From NCBI GenBank assembly GCA_009829735.1, contig CM020620.1, positions 6,712,545-6,776,544 of the forward strand: a stretch of 64,000 nt of DNA. Direction: 5' to 3'. This document shows positions 1 through 11,022 of the stretch, piece after piece. Under the pieces are notes generated by a model. It made no database searches and was not told the origin of the DNA. It saw nothing but the letters and a program-made list of their open reading frames with translations. The translations under genes were made by a program, and so were the position numbers. The number at the start of each line of letters is the position of its first letter. Position 1 is the first letter of the stretch. Origin of the DNA: Pyropia yezoensis (lineage: Eukaryota; Rhodophyta; Bangiophyceae; Bangiales; Bangiaceae).

Positions 1-450
1 AAATTGCAGTGTGAAACACATAGAGTTGAATAGGCCACTACAGTGCGTATCCGGCACAGTCCGGATGACGCCGGATGACGGCCCCTTTTATTCCGGTCCT
101 TGTGGAATCGCTCATTCATTTTTGTTCACTTTAGTAGTTACTCAGCACCTTCTCAAAGCATTTGGACACGTATTACAGAGGCGGGCCACCTGGAGCTGCC
201 TGATCAGGTGAATAGACACAGGCACAGACACACACGAGAAACAGACACAGTCACAGCCACTTGCCGCATCGACGTCAATGCCTCGCCGCAGTGTCTGCGC
301 CACCCCAGACACCCGCCGTCCCTGACACAGTGGGCAGACACACCGTTCAACGGATCCCGCCAGACACTCCGCACGCCTGCTGGTGCTCCCACGCGCGGCC
401 GCCTGTACTCGCCGTCATCCGACGCACACAACTACGCCCGCGGCCTCCCG
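1..450. other. Unassigned left edge
   Basis: I see no gene here. Short open frames overlap on both strands without a recognisable domain. A CA/AC-rich stretch (about 215-260) precedes the tandem repeat. Confidence 0.4.
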
Positions 451-453
451 CCT

Positions 454-1560
454 ACATGTCCTCCCGTACCACAGCAGACGCATCCACCCGCCGACGCACC
501 CACCTAAATCACCATAGCAGCTGCGTCCGGCTCATCCGACCACATGCACCACTCACGGCATACTCTGCGCAAACCTGAAGGGTACACAGAAAGACCAAGG
601 AGAGGAGGGAGAGGGCGCCGGGGGGTGTGAAATCGCGTGGAGGGGAGCCGGAAAGCCGGGGGCGGAGGGGAAGGGAAGAGAGGACGCCAGCGCGGTAAGG
701 ATCACATAAAGAAGGAACTGCGAAAGGTACGTAGCGGGCAAAAAACTCGTGAATATCAAAAACATGCAGGTAATTGCAAGCCAACGCAACGTACATGCAG
801 GCAAATGCAAGCCAATGTAGCGCATGACATGGAACTGTGCATGTATGGCCCCCCCATGTGTATCGTCTTCCTACCGCCACCAGCACGGCAACTGCCACCC
901 TCCCACACGCCCTCTCGTACCACCGCGCGAGCAGCCCCCCGCGCACACACCCACGTACATCACCAGAGCAGCTCCGTCCAGCCGATCCACCCAAATGCAC
1001 CACCCATGGCATCCCCCGCACATACCTGAGTGGTAGACAAGAAGAGTAAGCGGAAAAGGAAGAGCGTGGGTGTGGGGACGCGGGAGAGGCGATGGAGGGA
1101 AGCGGGGGGGGTGCGGGGGGTGGAAAGGGAAGGGAGGACGCCAGCTCGACAAGAAAAATATCCAGAAGAACCTGCGAAAGGTGCGTAGCGAGTAGAACAC
1201 TGTTCAATATGCAAGATAGTGCAGATAACTGCAAGCCAATGCAACGCAGTTGCAGGGAAATGCAAGCCAATGTAGCGCATGACATGGAACTGTGCATGTA
1301 TGGCCCCCCCATGAGTATCGTCTTCCTACCGCCACCAGCACGGCAACTGCCACCCTCCCACACGCCCTCTCGTACCACCGCGCGAGCAGCCCCCCGCGCA
1401 CACACCCACGTACATCACCAGAGCAGCTCCGTCCAGCCGATCCACCCAAATGCACCACCCATGGCATCCCCCGCACATACCTGAGTGGTGGACAAGAAGA
1501 GTAAGCGGAAAAGGAAGAGCGTTGGTGCGGGGAAGCGGGAGAGGAGATGGAGGGACGCGG
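454..1560. repeat. Tandem repeat, unit about 455 bp
   Basis: The stretch 766-1100 recurs almost unchanged at 1221-1555 (offset 455 bp); the core 811-1033 versus 1266-1488 differs at only a few bases. A more diverged, shorter unit can be followed leftwards to about 454, where the CCTCCCGTACCACAGC..., CCGATCCACC-like and CTGCGCAAACCTGAAGGGTA-like segments parallel those around 920-1030. That gives about 2.4 copies. Every unit carries open frames of about 130 codons in more than one frame, which simply reflects duplication. I do not call a gene in it. Confidence 0.85.
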
Positions 1561-2590
1561 GGGGGGCGCGAGGGGTGGAGAGGGGGGGGGGTGGGGGGGG
1601 GGCAGGGGTGCGGGGGAGAGGGGGAGGAGATGGAGAGAAGGGGGGGGCGGGGGGTGGAGACGGACGGGGGTGGGGGGGGAGCAGGAAAGGAATGGGACAC
1701 GACACGGTGGGAGAAGGGGCAGTCCGGGAGAGCGCCTGCAGGGGATGGAGGAGAGTGCGAGCGGGGCGTGGAGGGGGGGGTGAGGTGGAGGCAAGGCGGT
1801 GGGTGGAGGGGGCAATGTGTGGCAAGCCCGGTTCGTGCTCCACACGCATCCAATGGCGTGCGGTCTCCACCGCAGCGACGGTAGCCACCAGTTCATTCAT
1901 TGGGCGCCAAGTGGTGGTGGCGGATTGCGCTGATTGGTCAAGCAAATAATCTTCATAAGGAGCAAGCCCGTGCAAGGATCTGCCCACTCTGTTCAGATTC
2001 TGTAAGAGTTCAACAAAAGATCATGTACTTGCGCACACGGTAAGTTAAAATACTGACGAAAACGTACTTGAAGCATCCCCAATTTCGGAATGCTCGAGCA
2101 TTCTAACGTAGGTCATCAAGAGAACATGCGGAAATGCAACGTTTTCAAAACATATCATCAAATCGACCAATCAAAAACGCGATGGTGCCCCTATGCAAAT
2201 TCACATTAGTGGTGTCGAATGAGACTTGTCATGAACAATTAAGGTCTACTAACTTTCTCGAGAAGAAATCTGAAGTGAGACCGATTGGGTAGCTTTTCAG
2301 CCCTCCATGCCCCCGCAGGATATTTTTTTTGCGTCGTAGTAGCTTGCCCGGGAGCGGGGGATCACGCTGTCGAATGAGCCCAGCGTCTTGCTCCCGGCGT
2401 CATTCGTCCTCCCGAACAAGTTCCAAGAGCTGAATTGATGTATTGAGAGCCCTTCTTGGAGGGGGGGTCAACATGAGCAACTGGGAGGGCTGGGGGGGCG
2501 CGGGGGGGCGGGGAGGCAGAGAGCTTCGGGAGCTGCGATTGACTAGGATTTGAGCAGTCAGATGAGAATTCTGGGAAAGAGGGGTGGGGA
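1550..2590. other. G-rich tract then unassigned lower-GC DNA
   Basis: 1550-1800 is a purine/G-rich stretch with repeated G runs directly after the tandem repeat. 1900-2460 falls to near-average GC and has no convincing coding frame. It lies downstream of the transposase relic and could contain the missing end of that element, but I could not identify terminal inverted repeats. Confidence 0.35.
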
Positions 2591-2594
2591 TTGC

Positions 2595-3539
2595 TCAGGA
2601 CGTTGAAACGAGAGGCGATTCGGTGAAATCTTCAATCATGGACACGCAGACGTACAGGCTCTTGCTCTTCGCTGACTGCACCAAGTCGACAGTCCTCTGA
2701 CATGGGCCCAGAAGGCACCGTGCCCCTCCCCAAAGACGATTCTCGGCAGGTGCTTCGCGTGGTGATGTGGGAGGGGTGCGAGCCGGGAACTGGATCATCA
2801 CTTGTGGAGGATCTTGGTGCGATTTAAGACAAGCTGAGTCCAGAATCAGCTCACTGGCGTCTGTAGATGCGCAAATGAGCATGTTCAGGAGGGGATGCCA
2901 AAAAGTAGCCTGCGTGAATGGAGGCTCGGGCGAGGCTGTGTGGTCAATCAGATGTCCTGAAACGTCCGGACCGCGCGATCTGGTCGGGTCGGAAGAATTG
3001 GTGGACTCTTCAGCGATGTATTTTGAACGAAGACGACACTGGCGGCCGGGCGTGTAGGCGTGGAGAACGACAGGTCGATGTTTCGTCGTCCGTGACTCGA
3101 ACAGCTTGTCCGATGCGACTGTCGGAGTCGCGATGGCCAGTGTGTGAGGAGCGGTGATGTGCATGAGGGATCTGTGTTGCAGGGAAATACAAGAAGATGC
3201 GGCGATACACAAGTCATGACAACTAATGCAGTGGTGCTCTCTTTTCATCAGTGGACGGTCTTCGCGTGATGTTGCAGTACGTTGCAGTGGAAAAATGTGA
3301 AATACAACGCCATGCAGTGTGTGTGATTGAGTTGCGTGTGGTTCCGGTCGCCGACGAGGCAGCTGCCAAAGTGGCTGAACAGCGGGGGGAGGATGTGCCA
3401 GAGGGGGGAGCCCCCCGTCAGCCCCACCGCCGGGTGCCCCAACCCCAGCAGCAGCACTACCGGCGCCCCCCATCCCCGCCCCCCCCCCAGCAGCTCTCAT
3501 GTGCGCTCGCCGGCGAGACAAATACCCGCCCCGACGTAC
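2595..3539 (-). other. 3' flank of Harbinger relic (possible intron and tail)
   Basis: The minus-strand frame stays open for more than 300 codons beyond the conserved transposase segment, but the translated tail (Gly/Ala-rich, then unremarkable sequence) matches nothing I know. The GTACGT at the exon end suggests much of this is intron or element 3' region rather than protein. Confidence 0.3.
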
Positions 3540-4672
3540 CTCCGTAACCATGTTGTGTAAAATGGCCACGGCCTTGGCGACGACCGTGATCCGCGCGACT
3601 GTCGCATAGCGCGCAGGATGAAGGGCAATATGCCAGCGTGCGGTCAAAACAGCATACAGCCTCTCCACGTCCTTCCTCAGCGCCTCCTACAAACGGTTAA
3701 AGATCCGCTTCTTCTCCGTGTCTGGGTTGGCATACGCATGCACAAAAAAGCATAGTTGGGATAGATCCTGTCAGTGAGGTAGTACAGGAGCAAGCGAGTG
3801 ACTCCATTGGCGGTAGAGGGCCGGTCCCGTGGCGGCCACAAACCCGCCGTGATGTTGTGGTACAGCGGCGACTGCTGCATAACGTTGATGTCGTTCATAC
3901 TGCCGGAGCAACGAACAAAATGATGTCAGATGTACAGGTCCTCGTCGCAAACAGTCTCCATAACGATGTATCTGCGCCCCTTGCCGTTCTGAAAGGACCC
4001 CTGCATGCCCTTCGGGCACGCCCGCCACTCCCAATGCGAGCAGTCAGGCGACCCAATACAGCCCGGTACGCCCCGCTCCGCGCTCCGCTTCAGCAAGATC
4101 GTCAGCTCCTCCGCGTTCGGCTGCCGCAAATAGTTTGGCCCAAAGTTATCCACAATGTAATACACCAGGTCACGCACAGCATTATCCACCGTCGAGCGAG
4201 AAATGCGGCAATATTCGTCCGGACGATCAGTTGACTCCCCATACGCGAGCACCCGAAAAGCGCCGACCAGCTTCTGCAGCGGGTGCGCGCGCGGTCGGCC
4301 AGTAGCATCAATAGTTTGTATAAACCCAGGCTGGTCCTTCACAGCCTGGTATACACCCACAAACACACTCCTCGGCACCCGAAAGCGACGCTCAAAGTCA
4401 TCCTCGTCGTACACCGGCGGGCTTCCAGACACCCCAAAGTAATCGATTAGAGTCCCACGCAACCCCCTCCCAAAGTTGCGCAGCTTATTAGGCCGACGCG
4501 CCACGACACGCCCACGAAAGAGACGGATGACGCCAACGAGGGCACCACGCTTGCGCACCCGCCAATGGTGCAGAACAGTCATTTGTGCAGCAACAGCTTC
4601 TGCCTCGTCCATGTCCTCCGAGTCAGCCAGCACAGCCTCAACGTCCAGGGCCAGCGGGTCCTGCTCGGCCAT
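3540..4672 (-). pseudogene. PIF/Harbinger-type transposase, decayed
   Basis: The frame starting at 4672 (MAEQDPLALDVEAV) resembles PIF/Harbinger (DDE_Tnp_4) nucleases. A first acidic residue sits in SPDCSHWEW (about residue 210), a second in MNDINVM (about 261), followed by an YPNYAF-like motif, and after a frame change HAYANPDTEKK and the RKDVERLYAVLTARW segment that carries the third acidic residue in this family. Three lesions are visible: an in-frame TGA at 3928-3926 where the family has Trp, a one-base shortfall in a T run near 3747, and an in-frame TAG near 3690 just before EALRKDVERLY. A GTACGT donor-like site at 3539 suggests the original gene had a second exon downstream. With three lesions it cannot make a full transposase. 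I did not find the Myb-like partner ORF. Confidence 0.85.
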
Positions 4673-5560
4673 GATGCGTGGGTGGGAAAAAAATGGTGCG
4701 GGAGAGAGACGGTCGCGACAACGGTGGCGGTTGAGGGGATGGTGGTCACGTCGACAGACTCCACAATGAGTGTCTGCTGCACCCCGCCCGCGACTCGGTC
4801 CGCTCGACCAATAGAAAAATTGTCTCCCGCGCTCCCCATGGTGGCTTCTCGCAGTCCCCCCCCCCCCTCCCGCCAACTGTATGCCTCACAGCCAATCAGA
4901 ACACGTTGTGTCCCCCACCCGACGGGGAGGGGGCCAGCACGCCACACACCGCCCCACAATATCGGCGCCCCACGTGGGCGCCCTGCCCTCCACGCGAGCG
5001 GCCCTGCAGCAGCCGGCAGCGGAGTGGCCTCCTGGAGACGGGTTACGGGGGCTGCCCGCCTAACGCGGTCGACCCAGCGGCCTCGCAACACCTGGCACAC
5101 CGCATCCCCCCCCTTCCACGTACTCTGCAGGAGCCAGATCCGCCAGCGATCGAGTAGCGGTCGTCATCGATCGTGCCGCGCTAGAATGATATTGCAAAAA
5201 TTGGCTGTGCGATCGCGATCGGACACGTTGTCGAGCCCCAACCAGCGTGCGAGAATGGGGAATGGGGATGGGGTCACCCCATTTCCAACAAGAATGGGGT
5301 ATCCCCATTCCCATTCCCCATCCGTGCCCCAACCAGGCACGAAAACCGGGAGGAGTTACCTAAAATGGGTTGTGTCGAATCCGATCCGGGAACATCGAGA
5401 TGGGGTCGTTCACACCACTATGTGACCCTTTGCAATACTTGCAAGCTCCAGAACAGAGATTTGATGCTGTTTCAAGCCGTTTTAACGTCCAATTACGTGC
5501 CACGTTGCCACATTGCGAATGGGGTTCACGACGGTAGCTGTGCTCTAAGCCCTCCTAGGT
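4673..5560. other. Unassigned 5' flank of Harbinger relic
   Basis: This would be the upstream region of the transposase. It carries overlapping open frames with no recognisable domain and one imperfect hairpin (see next entry). Confidence 0.35.
5255..5321. repeat. Imperfect inverted repeat / hairpin
   Basis: The 19-base arm ATGGGGAATGGGGATGGGG (5255-5273) is complemented by 5303-5321 with one mismatch. The 29-base spacer contains a smaller nested pair (ACCCCAT / ATGGGGT). The arms are also G-run rich. The function is unknown; it could be an end of a foldback element. Confidence 0.7.
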
Positions 5561-6075
5561 ATGTAAACTGAAAAACAAAAAAATTCGACACGAGAGGCAC
5601 CAACCCCCCCCCGCCTGACCCCGCCGTACCCCCATCCCCCCCTCTTTACTCCGCCCTGCGGCCGGGGGCTCGCCGGTGTTTAGGCTTCGATGGGGGGTGG
5701 CCGCCCGCGGCCGAGCCGCCCCGCCGCGACGCCCCCGCCGCGACCGGCAGACGGCGGGAGGGGGAGGAAAGGGGGAAGAGCCCTGGAGCAGAGTTGGAGC
5801 AAGCCCCCCCAGACCATCTTTCTGTTTTTTGCTCCCTTTGTTTCTCGTCGGCCCGCCCCACCCGGCACCTTGGTCGCCAGCCAAAGGCTCTCGCCCGCCC
5901 TCGCCCGCGGGGAGACAAGCGCCTCCCGTATGTGTATGGGGTTGCGCGTTCGCGCGTGCGGCGGGTCCTGACAACCCAAGGTCCGCTGGCATCGCGCCAC
6001 GGGAGACCGCGATTGCATAATCCTCGCGACTCTGTTCCGTTCCACTCGCCCCTGCTCCCTGCCCTACTCTGCTGA

Positions 6076-6291
6076 GGTTTTGACGGCACCTGGGTCTTGA
6101 CGCGACCGGGGTTTTGACGCGACCGGGGTTTTGACGGCAACGGGGTTTTGACGAGACTGCGGTTTTGACGACACTGGGGTTTTGACGGCACCGTCGTTTT
6201 GACGGCACCGTCGTTTTGACGGCACCGGGGTTTTGATGGCACCGTGGTCTTGACGACACTGGGGTTTTGACGCCAGCGGTTTGACGGCGTC
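6076..6291. repeat. 18 bp minisatellite, about 12 units
   Basis: About twelve head-to-tail copies of an 18 bp unit of consensus GGTTTTGACGGCACCGGG, with variants GACGCGACC, GACGACACT and GACGAGACT. Because 18 is a multiple of three, every frame stays open and gives 6-residue repeats on both strands, so the open frames here are not evidence for a gene. It lies 3' of the DnaJ gene. Confidence 0.92.
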
Positions 6292-6449
6292 AAACTCTGC
6301 CTCACATAGAAACAAACAGCCCGACAACACACAAAACAAAGACAAAGGAAGTCGGCGGAACGGGGCACCCCCTTTCTGCTCGACGAAAAAGAAGAGAGAA
6401 GAGCAACAAGAGAGGCCTGGGCAGCACCCAAGCCCTCCAAACAGCAAAC

Positions 6450-9392
6450 TCAGCCCACGGGCGCGGCAGGCCGATCCCGCCCCTGCCTGTACGACCCGTT
6501 CGCCCCTCCCCTGTTGTGACCAGACGGCGAAGCGGGTCGTTGCCGCTCTGCTTCCTCCCGGAACTCCTTTCGCGGCGGCGGTGATGACGACGCCCCATTT
6601 GCCCTCCCCCCGCCCCCGCTCTCACCGGCACCGTCCACACCGCCCTTGGACGAGGCAGCGGCGCCCCGCCGACGCCGCTGCTGGCCAGCATTGACCGACA
6701 CCGACGCCTCGCTGCCTGCCATGAGAATCTTACCAAACGCCTTGAGCCCGCGGGCGCGCTCCGCCAGCAGCGCGTCCCGTGCGGGCGCCGGCATGGGTGG
6801 CAAGTCGTCCCCAGCGAGCACGGTGTCGGCCACCGCGTCGAGGGTGTCTTGGATGTCAATGACAGACATCTTCCAAAACAGCTCAACCGCCTTTTCCGTC
6901 ATGGAACACGCAATCCGATGCGCCTCTGCCGATGTGATGGCTCGCCCAGACCGGTTGAGCTCCGCCACCCGGTCATGCAGCCGTCGCTGCGAATGAAGCA
7001 CCCGCGACGCGGCCGACGTGGCCCGCACCTGGGAGTTGAGCTTGTGCGTCGAGTAGCTCACCGCCTTCCACAGGCCAGGCAGGCCCAAGAGGCTCGACTT
7101 GCCGAGCGCAATGTTGGCCTTCCGGGCGTACACGTAGCCAATGACGTGGAGGAGGGCAGAGCCAAAGTTAGCGGCCGACAGCCGATGTGCCTCCTCCACA
7201 GCCCACGCACGAAAGGCATCACCGTCCCCGTTGGTCCAAGGCTGCAGCGCGTCGACGAGGACGGCGGCCAAGCGGCCGACGCGCTGCCGCTGCAGGCGAG
7301 TCATGGTCAATTCCGACGGTGCGTTGCCCGCGTCATCCACATGGGTCGCCAGGGACGCCAGCTGCAGCTCCCCAATCAGGTGGGTGAACTGGTCCGACCC
7401 AAAGACCATGGCAAAGAGGGTGGACGGGTCGACCGCCTCAAAGGCAGACGCCGTCAGACCCGAACGGCCCGCCCGGTCATAGGTGGCCCGCGTCTGCTCG
7501 TTGGAGAGCACCTGGTATGCGTCGCCAAGGGCCTGGAACTTGGCCGTTGCCTCAGGGTCGTCAGGGTGACGGTCAGGATGGCACTCCTTGGCCCTCAGGT
7601 AGTACGCCTTTTTGATGACCGCCCCATTGGCCGACGGGTCCACGCCGAGCACGTCGTACAACTCAGTCTCCAACACCACCCGTGACGGTGCATCGTCGCC
7701 GCGGGCGCCCGCTGCCGCGCCAGCCGCCGACGCGTCCGACCGCGAGGCGTATGTAAAGCCGTCGGTGCTATCAGGCCGCCTGTGGTGCCCGTCAGCCTCC
7801 CGCCCGTCGACAAAGCTCTCATCGTCAGAAGCAGCGTCCGCCTCAGCCGCACGCCGCGCCGACGTGCCTGGCGGCCCGTCTCCCCAGCCACGACTGCTGT
7901 TGCTGCCTCCCAGACTGTCGCTCCCTGCCGAACTGCCCGGCGCGCTACTGCCCGCAGCCCCCCGCCGCAGCCGCCAGCTACGTGGCGGGCGACCACCACT
8001 GGCGGTGCGCGGCAAGTCAGGCCGCGTCTCCCCGTGCGCGCGCGCATCGTCTGCCGTAGCGTCGGCGGTCGGGGGCCGCTGCTTGGTGGACTCTGACAGC
8101 GACGCATCCAACTCAGTGTCACTGTCCCAGCCAGTCGCGTCCATATCCCGACCAACGCCCATCGCACCAGCGGCGGGCGACAGCGGCGACTCGGACCCCC
8201 TGGGGGACGGCACCACCGGCACGCCGCGTCTTGCCGCTCCCGCGTCCTTACCCTTGACAGCCACCCCGGCATTCACCGCGGCAGGAGCAGCCAGCCCGCT
8301 CGCAGCTGGAATCCTGCCGGGGCCGCCACCACCGCGGCCCGCATCTTCGCCATCGTCCCCGTCGGGCTCATAGTCAGTCTCTTCACCCTCATCCTGGATG
8401 ACCCGCTCCGCCTCACGGATACCCTCAATCAGGTCGCCGTCACCCGGGGCCCAGCGCAGGCCACGGGCAAAGACGTCCCGTGCCTTGGCCGGGCGGCCAT
8501 CCTCAAAGTAGGCAGCGCCCAGGCGGAACCACGCCTTTGGCCAGTGCGGCTCGGCCGCAACGCACGCCTCCGCATCGTCAACGGCGTACTGGAACATCAG
8601 TGCGTCATCCGTGGCAATCGCCTTGCGCAGGTGCGCGGCAGAGCGGTTGGAGAGCGCCCGCCGGTCGGGTGCCGCACGCACCCGCCGTGCCGCCATAATG
8701 GCTGCCGTGTACGACGCGATGGCGCCGTCCCAGTCGCCGCGCGCAAACGCGGCGTTGGCCGTCAGCCGGGCGGCATCCCCAGGAAAGTGCTGCTCCGAGT
8801 AGGCGAGTGACGAGCGGGGGCCGTCGGAGGTGGGGGTTCCGCCGCTCAAGCCGCCGTCGCTGGTGCCGCTGCCGCCCCCGCCGACGCCACCCGCCGCGTC
8901 GCTGCCGTCTGGCCCACCAGGTGATGCCCCACGGCCGCCGCCCACGTCGACGCCCGCTTCCGCAGCGGCCCGAAAGAGGTCTGGGTCGCCCGGGCAGGCG
9001 GCGCAGCCCTTGATGAGCGCCTCCACCGCATCGTCGTCCCGGCCCGCCGCAACCAGGGCAGTGTAGAGGCGGTGCCAGCTCTTTGGCCACCGCCCGTCGG
9101 TCTTGACACAGCGAGTGGCGTCACGGACGGCCCGGTTGGACGCCTCGGCCGCCTCACGGCGAACCTCCCCGTCAGGCCGCCCGTCCGCGGCAAGCACGTC
9201 CGCAGCGGCGGCCAGCGACTTGGCCTGCGCCATCCACGCGGCGCAGCGGTTGGAGAAGAGCCGCCGATCGGGGGCGGCGCCCGCCGCCTCTCGCGCGCGT
9301 ACGCCCGCCGTGTAGGCGGTGAGGGCGGTTGGCCAGTCCGCCTGCTGGTAGGCCGCGTTGCCCGCCAACCGATGGGACTCCGCCTCGTCCAT
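6450..9392 (-). CDS. TPR and J-domain co-chaperone with DnaJ-X domain
   Basis: Predicted 980 aa co-chaperone. From the ATG at 9392 (MDEAESHRLAGNAAYQ) there is a TPR-like block at residues 1-130 and a second at about 240-385 (GDAARLTANAAFARGDW, WPKAWFRLGAAYFEDGRP), then an acidic, Ser/Gly-rich linker. The J domain is at about 566-640 with the Hsp70-activating HPD tripeptide inside AKECHPDRHPDD. After it comes a helical region of about 200 residues (FAMVFGSDQFTHLIGELQLA to ELFWKMSVIDIQDTLDAVAD) typical of DnaJ-X proteins such as yeast Caj1/Djp1 and plant relatives. The role would be to recruit and stimulate Hsp70, with TPRs binding Hsp70/Hsp90 tails or clients. An upstream in-frame start at 9614 is possible, but its extension is low-complexity. 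No intron is needed. Confidence 0.9.
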   Translation of the reverse strand: MDEAESHRLAGNAAYQQADWPTALTAYTAGVRAREAAGAAPDRRLFSNRCAAWMAQAKSLAAAADVLAADGRPDGEVRREAAEASNRAVRDATRCVKTDGRWPKSWHRLYTALVAAGRDDDAVEALIKGCAACPGDPDLFRAAAEAGVDVGGGRGASPGGPDGSDAAGGVGGGGSGTSDGGLSGGTPTSDGPRSSLAYSEQHFPGDAARLTANAAFARGDWDGAIASYTAAIMAARRVRAAPDRRALSNRSAAHLRKAIATDDALMFQYAVDDAEACVAAEPHWPKAWFRLGAAYFEDGRPAKARDVFARGLRWAPGDGDLIEGIREAERVIQDEGEETDYEPDGDDGEDAGRGGGGPGRIPAASGLAAPAAVNAGVAVKGKDAGAARRGVPVVPSPRGSESPLSPAAGAMGVGRDMDATGWDSDTELDASLSESTKQRPPTADATADDARAHGETRPDLPRTASGGRPPRSWRLRRGAAGSSAPGSSAGSDSLGGSNSSRGWGDGPPGTSARRAAEADAASDDESFVDGREADGHHRRPDSTDGFTYASRSDASAAGAAAGARGDDAPSRVVLETELYDVLGVDPSANGAVIKKAYYLRAKECHPDRHPDDPEATAKFQALGDAYQVLSNEQTRATYDRAGRSGLTASAFEAVDPSTLFAMVFGSDQFTHLIGELQLASLATHVDDAGNAPSELTMTRLQRQRVGRLAAVLVDALQPWTNGDGDAFRAWAVEEAHRLSAANFGSALLHVIGYVYARKANIALGKSSLLGLPGLWKAVSYSTHKLNSQVRATSAASRVLHSQRRLHDRVAELNRSGRAITSAEAHRIACSMTEKAVELFWKMSVIDIQDTLDAVADTVLAGDDLPPMPAPARDALLAERARGLKAFGKILMAGSEASVSVNAGQQRRRRGAAASSKGGVDGAGESGGGGRANGASSSPPPRKEFREEAERQRPASPSGHNRGGANGSYRQGRDRPAAPVG

Positions 9393-10989
9393 AGCGTAGG
9401 CTACCTCCCGCACGGGTAGAGGATAGGAGAGAGGGCAGGAGGGGGGGGGGGGGACGTCAACGACAGGAGCACAACAGGGACGGGGCTCGCGACCGCGGGG
9501 TCCCTCCCCTCGCAAGGGCAAGAGAGGGGAGACGACGCCAACCGCGGTGAGGACGTCCAAGGGAAAGAACGGAGCCGCACCACCTCCGCCACCGTCGCGA
9601 ATCCAACCGCACACACCGTAGAGCAGCAGCGCACCCGCGGCGGGCGGCGCCGGCGGAAGAGATTACAAAAAAAAAAAAAAAGAGAAGAAAAGAGCGGCGC
9701 CGCAGGGACTGGGTAGCCGCCAACCCCCGTGCGGGCGTTTGGGCACCCACCTCAAGAATAGTGTGGCCGCCGCCCCGCCGCGAAACACAACCACCCACCG
9801 TGGCCAGTGGTCAGCGGCACAGCCACCGCACCGGCGGCCGGCGCCACGCAAGTGGCGCGTCTCGGCGCCCGAAAAAGCGCGCGCCACACAGCCACCCCGC
9901 CCCTGCAGCCGCCGCCCCTGCAGCCGCCGCCGCCCCTGCAGCCGCCGCCGCCCCTGCAGCCGCCGCCGCCGTTGCCGCCGCCGCCGCCGCCTGCAGATCT
10001 CCGAGCGGGGGTCGTGTGGGGAGTGGTGCTCAGACGGGCCGAGCGGGAGGGGGGGGCGGGGGTCCCCGGCGCTCGCCCTCCCCACCCGCCCAGACGGCAC
10101 AGGCGCGCGGTCGGGCGCGCCGCTCCTCCCACCCTCCACCTCCCCCAGCCAAAACCACACGGCAGCGCACGCACGCGCGAGGTGAGGGGGAGGGGAAAGG
10201 AGGGCACAGGGGCGGGCGGGCTTAGGTATCACCCCGGCCGACACAAACAAATGGTGCCCGCCCGCGACGAGCCGCCAACTCCCCCACCCCCCCCCCCCCC
10301 CCCCCCCCCCTCACCTCTACCCGACCGACCGCCTCAACAGGCCGCGCGGCCTACAAGATGAACAAGAAAAAAAAACAAAAAAAAAAACGGGGGAGTGGCA
10401 ACACCCACGGCAGGGTGTAGGGCCACGAGATTCCCCGCCACCAGACCGGTGGGGAGGGGGGGGGGGGGGGGGGGGGAGAGGACTGGCAGGCTGGCAGGGG
10501 GCGGAGCAAAGACGGAGGGGCAGCCCAGAGAGGCGCAGCGCTGACGCGGTCGCCTCCCCCCCCCCCCTCCCCCCCCCCCCCCTCTCCTCCGCCTTCCCGC
10601 TGCGGCGGTGGCGGCGGTGGCGCCCACGGGGGCAAACGGGTATCCTCTCCCAGGGGCGCCACCCACACAGCAGGGCGTGGCGCCGGCCGGCGGTCGGTGC
10701 GGGCGCGCGCCGGTGCACAAGCCAACCCACGCAGGGACAGGGCGGGGGGGGGGGGGGGGGGGGCGGGGGAGGGGGGCGGGAAGGCAGAAGACCGCGACCG
10801 CCCAGAGAACTGGGGGGGGGGGGGGGGGGTGTGTGCGGGTCGCCACCGCCGTGGGAGCGTGGTCGGGCCGCGGGGCGTCACGTCGCGGGCAGAGGAAGGG
10901 GAAGGGGGAGGGGGGGGGGGGGGGGGGGAGTGCTCCCCACCGACGACGCCCCCACCGCCAAGGGCCGCCAATGCCCCCGCCGCCGCTAC

Positions 10990-11022
<33 letters not shown>

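Noticed and set aside
6064..6447. Minus-strand open frames through the 18 bp minisatellite
   Set aside because: The repeat length is a multiple of three, so all frames stay open; the translated hexapeptide repeats have no independent support.
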